DNA of 64,000 bases from Streptomyces sp. NBC_00448. GTDB taxonomy: Bacteria; Actinomycetota; Actinomycetes; Streptomycetales; Streptomycetaceae. Of this stretch, positions 61,769 to 64,000 are shown in pieces. The stretch is from the NCBI RefSeq assembly GCF_036014115.1, contig NZ_CP107913.1:2359001-2423000 (forward strand), in the 5' to 3' direction. Below the pieces are notes generated by a model. It was given only the letters and a program-made list of their open reading frames with translations. It made no database searches and was not told the origin of the DNA. The stretch's first letter is position 1, and each line of letters begins with the position of its first letter. A program made the position numbers and the translations under genes.

Positions 61769-64000
61769 ATGACCACGTTCCCACGACGCCAGGTACTCGG
61801 AATGGCAGCGGGCGCAGCCGTGGGCACCACACTGATCTCCACAGGAAGCGCGGCGGCCGACACCGCCGACACCGCAGCATCGCAGGCCACTTCGAATACG
61901 TGGGGGACCGTGCCGGACGCGGTACAGGTCCCGCTGGACGCCTGGTTCGACAACGACGGCATCGACACCGCGGCCGCCCGCGGCGGGGACTTCGACGGCT
62001 CCGGCTACTCCTTCCCCGGCGAGGAGCTGCCGTCAGGGACAGCAGTCGTCGGAGGGGTGAGCTTTCGCTTTCCCTCGTCCGCCGCCGGCGCCAAGAACAA
62101 CATCGTGGCGAACGGGCAGCGCGTCGACCTCCCGCCCGGCGGATATCTGTTCGCCTCGTTCCTCGTCTCGTGCAGCTACGGCGCGACCTCGGGCACCGCG
62201 ACCGTGCACTACGCGGACGGCAGCACGTCCACCGCCGCGCTCGGCGGCGGCGACTGGTACTCCGGCGGCGGCGCGTTGACCACGACCTTCCGCTACTCCC
62301 CCGACGGCACCGACCCGCACCCGGTCTCCATGAGCGTCAGCGAGCTGTGGACGGACCCGACGCGGCAGGCGGTCGGTGTCACCCTGCCGTCCACCGGGCC
62401 GGCCCAGGCCGGCACCTCCGCGCTGCACGTCTTCGCGCTCTCCCTGCAGCCGGCCGCCACCGGCCGCGCGCTGACCATCCGCTCGGCCGCCTCCACCAAC
62501 TCGCTGACCGGCCCGCACGGCACCCAGAGCGTCGAGGCCACCGTGCTCAACGCAGGCACCGTGTGGGTCCGGCCCACCGACGCGCTCTCGGTGGACGTCG
62601 CGGTCGACAGCGGCTCCGCCGGCGCCCGTACGATCGCCCCCGCCGCGGTGCCGTTCCTCGGGCCCGGCGAGCAGGCCCGGCTGCGGATCGGTATCCGCAA
62701 CTCGCCGGGGACCGCGCCCGGCACCTCGGCCACGGGCACCGTGCGGGTCACCGGCCGCGGCGGGACCGCCGCCGCCCGCAGCACCCCGCTGATCCTCGGC
62801 ACCCCCGACTACCAGCCCACCGACGCGTCGCTCGACACCCACCAGGCCCCGTACTGGTTCAGCGACGCCAAGTTCGGCATCTTCATCCACTGGGGCGTCT
62901 ACTCGGTGCCGGCCTGGTCGCCGGTCGGCGGCTCGTACGCCGAGTGGTACTGGAACTCGATGCAGACCAGCGGCGACCCGGTGAACGCCTACCACGCGCA
63001 GACCTACGGCGAGGACTTCGCGTACGACGACTTCATCCCGATGTTCACCGCGAGCCGGTTCAACCCCCGTTCCTGGGTGGAGCTGTTCCAGGACGCGGGC
63101 GCCGAGTACTACGTGCTGACCTCCAAGCACCACGAGGGCTTCGCGCTGTGGGACACCAAGGTCTCCGACCGCAACGCGGTCCGGATGGGACCCCACCGCG
63201 ACCTGGTCGACGCGCTGTTCACCGCGTCGCGCACGTACACCCCGCGGCTGCACAACGGCCTGTACTTCTCGATGCCCGAGTGGTTCAACCCGGACAACCC
63301 GTGGATGGGCCACGCCCCGCGCAACCCGTACACCCTGGAGCCGGTGCCGTACACCGGCTACACCGCGGGCAAGGACTTCGTCGCGGACTACCAGGCCCCG
63401 CAGATGCGGGAGTTGATCGAGGGCTACGACCCCGACGTCATCTGGTGCGACATCGGCGGCGCCAACGACAGCGACCATGTGCTCGCCGACTACTTCAACC
63501 ACGCCAAGAACCGGGCGCGTCCGAAGGACGTGACGGTCAACGACCGCTCCGGCATCGCGCCGCACGACTTCACCACGCCGGAGTACACCACCTACGCCAA
63601 CACGGTGGTGGCGAAGTGGGAGGCCAGCCGGGGCCTGGACCCGCACAGCTACGGCTACAACCGTGCGACCCCCGACGACCAGTACATGACCGCCGAACAG
63701 GTCGTGCAGACGCTCGTCGACATCGTCAGCAAGAACGGCAACTTCCTGCTCGACATCGGGCCCAAGGCGGACGGCACCATCCCGTCGGTCATGGAGCAGC
63801 GGCTGCGCGAGACCGGCCGGTGGCTGCGGGTCAACGGCGAGTCGGTCTACGGCACGACGTACTGGTCGGCGATGGCGCAGCTCGACGAGTTGCGGTTCAG
63901 CGTGAAGCAGGGCGAGGCGTTCTACATCTCCTCGCTCGGCGACCCGGGCAGCAAGCTGGTGGTGCGGGCACCGGTGCCGATCCGCAAGGGCGACAAGGTG
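61769..64000 (+). CDS. Tat-exported GH29 alpha-L-fucosidase, 3' end beyond the window
   Basis: 744 codons are visible, open to the right edge. ATG at 61769 with GAGGAGGG upstream. Twin-arginine-like signal MTTFPRRQVLGMAAGAAVG. Residues ~40-240 and ~240-345 are beta-sandwich modules, probably carbohydrate-binding. GH29 barrel from ~residue 355: YWFSDAKFGIFIHWGVYSVPAW, EYYVLTSKHHEGFALWD (substrate His pair), then DPDVIWCDIGG, where Asp is the expected nucleophile, and NGNFLLDIGPKADGTIP. It releases alpha-L-fucose from glycans outside the cell, in keeping with the GH92 and six-hairpin enzymes in the window. Confidence 0.9.
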   Translation, partial: MTTFPRRQVLGMAAGAAVGTTLISTGSAAADTADTAASQATSNTWGTVPDAVQVPLDAWFDNDGIDTAAARGGDFDGSGYSFPGEELPSGTAVVGGVSFRFPSSAAGAKNNIVANGQRVDLPPGGYLFASFLVSCSYGATSGTATVHYADGSTSTAALGGGDWYSGGGALTTTFRYSPDGTDPHPVSMSVSELWTDPTRQAVGVTLPSTGPAQAGTSALHVFALSLQPAATGRALTIRSAASTNSLTGPHGTQSVEATVLNAGTVWVRPTDALSVDVAVDSGSAGARTIAPAAVPFLGPGEQARLRIGIRNSPGTAPGTSATGTVRVTGRGGTAAARSTPLILGTPDYQPTDASLDTHQAPYWFSDAKFGIFIHWGVYSVPAWSPVGGSYAEWYWNSMQTSGDPVNAYHAQTYGEDFAYDDFIPMFTASRFNPRSWVELFQDAGAEYYVLTSKHHEGFALWDTKVSDRNAVRMGPHRDLVDALFTASRTYTPRLHNGLYFSMPEWFNPDNPWMGHAPRNPYTLEPVPYTGYTAGKDFVADYQAPQMRELIEGYDPDVIWCDIGGANDSDHVLADYFNHAKNRARPKDVTVNDRSGIAPHDFTTPEYTTYANTVVAKWEASRGLDPHSYGYNRATPDDQYMTAEQVVQTLVDIVSKNGNFLLDIGPKADGTIPSVMEQRLRETGRWLRVNGESVYGTTYWSAMAQLDELRFSVKQGEAFYISSLGDPGSKLVVRAPVPIRKGDKV

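Overview
The window looks like the chromosomal core of a streptomycete (Streptomyces or a close relative in the Streptomycetaceae). The DNA is very GC-rich, third codon positions are almost all G or C, GTG starts are common, and long antisense open frames are everywhere. Gene order supports this: the suf operon, ctaA/ctaB, tkt-tal-zwf-opcA-pgl, pgi, secG-tpiA-pgk-gap, whiA-yvcK-rapZ-uvrC, uvrA and uvrB follow each other as in Streptomyces genomes. No rRNA, tRNA, CRISPR array, integrase or insertion sequence was seen. I annotate 54 protein genes; the first (GT4 glycosyltransferase) and last (GH29 fucosidase) are cut by the window edges.

Left part (1-5.1 kb): glycosyltransferase tail, a secreted SGNH esterase with a ricin-type lectin domain, a Tat-exported six-hairpin glycosidase and a DUF4232 lipoprotein. 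5.1-11.9 kb: a compact SUF iron-sulfur assembly operon read leftwards (sufR-sufB-sufD-Rieske-sufC-sufS-sufU-sufT), nearly every junction an ATGA/GTGA overlap, ending in a 21-bp perfect hairpin; a CAAC-N6-GTTG palindrome touches the sufR start codon. 12-20.3 kb: an ABC exporter pair, then accessory genes (UTRA-only protein, divergent AraC/PhyH pair, pectate-lyase-fold protein), heme A synthase ctaA, an amidohydrolase and a small unknown protein. 20.4-23.7 kb: a large secreted GH92 alpha-mannosidase whose coding sequence carries a symmetric double operator just after the signal peptide.

Middle (23.8-41 kb): ctaB diverges from the pentose-phosphate operon tkt-tal-zwf-opcA-pgl, which converges on pgi. 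An amino-sugar locus (NagS/UPF0309-like SIS protein, BadF-type sugar kinase, divergent RpiR regulator) follows. Then come an RbpA-family RNA polymerase-binding protein, secG, and the glycolytic run gap-pgk-tpiA. Together these supply NADPH, pentoses and triose flux.

Right part (41-64 kb): whiA-yvcK-rapZ-uvrC form a tightly overlapping leftward operon. They are followed by a Rieske lipoprotein, uvrA, an MBL hydrolase, a WYL regulator divergent from two small genes across a perfect palindrome, ctaG, a Ter-type group (terC, a TerD/degenerate-FtsK fusion, terD), uvrB, an ogt-type repair methyltransferase, and a Tat-exported GH29 alpha-L-fucosidase with a good sigma-70-like promoter. UvrA, UvrB, UvrC and Ogt make this a DNA-repair-rich segment.

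Recurrent themes are leaderless starts (TANNNT 6-7 nt before the start codon), long perfect hairpins between convergent genes, and short in-frame tandem repeats that lengthen disordered parts of otherwise conserved proteins (SufR, OpcA, NagK-like kinase, RapZ, UvrC). Functions are assigned from recognised family motifs, not from database searches.
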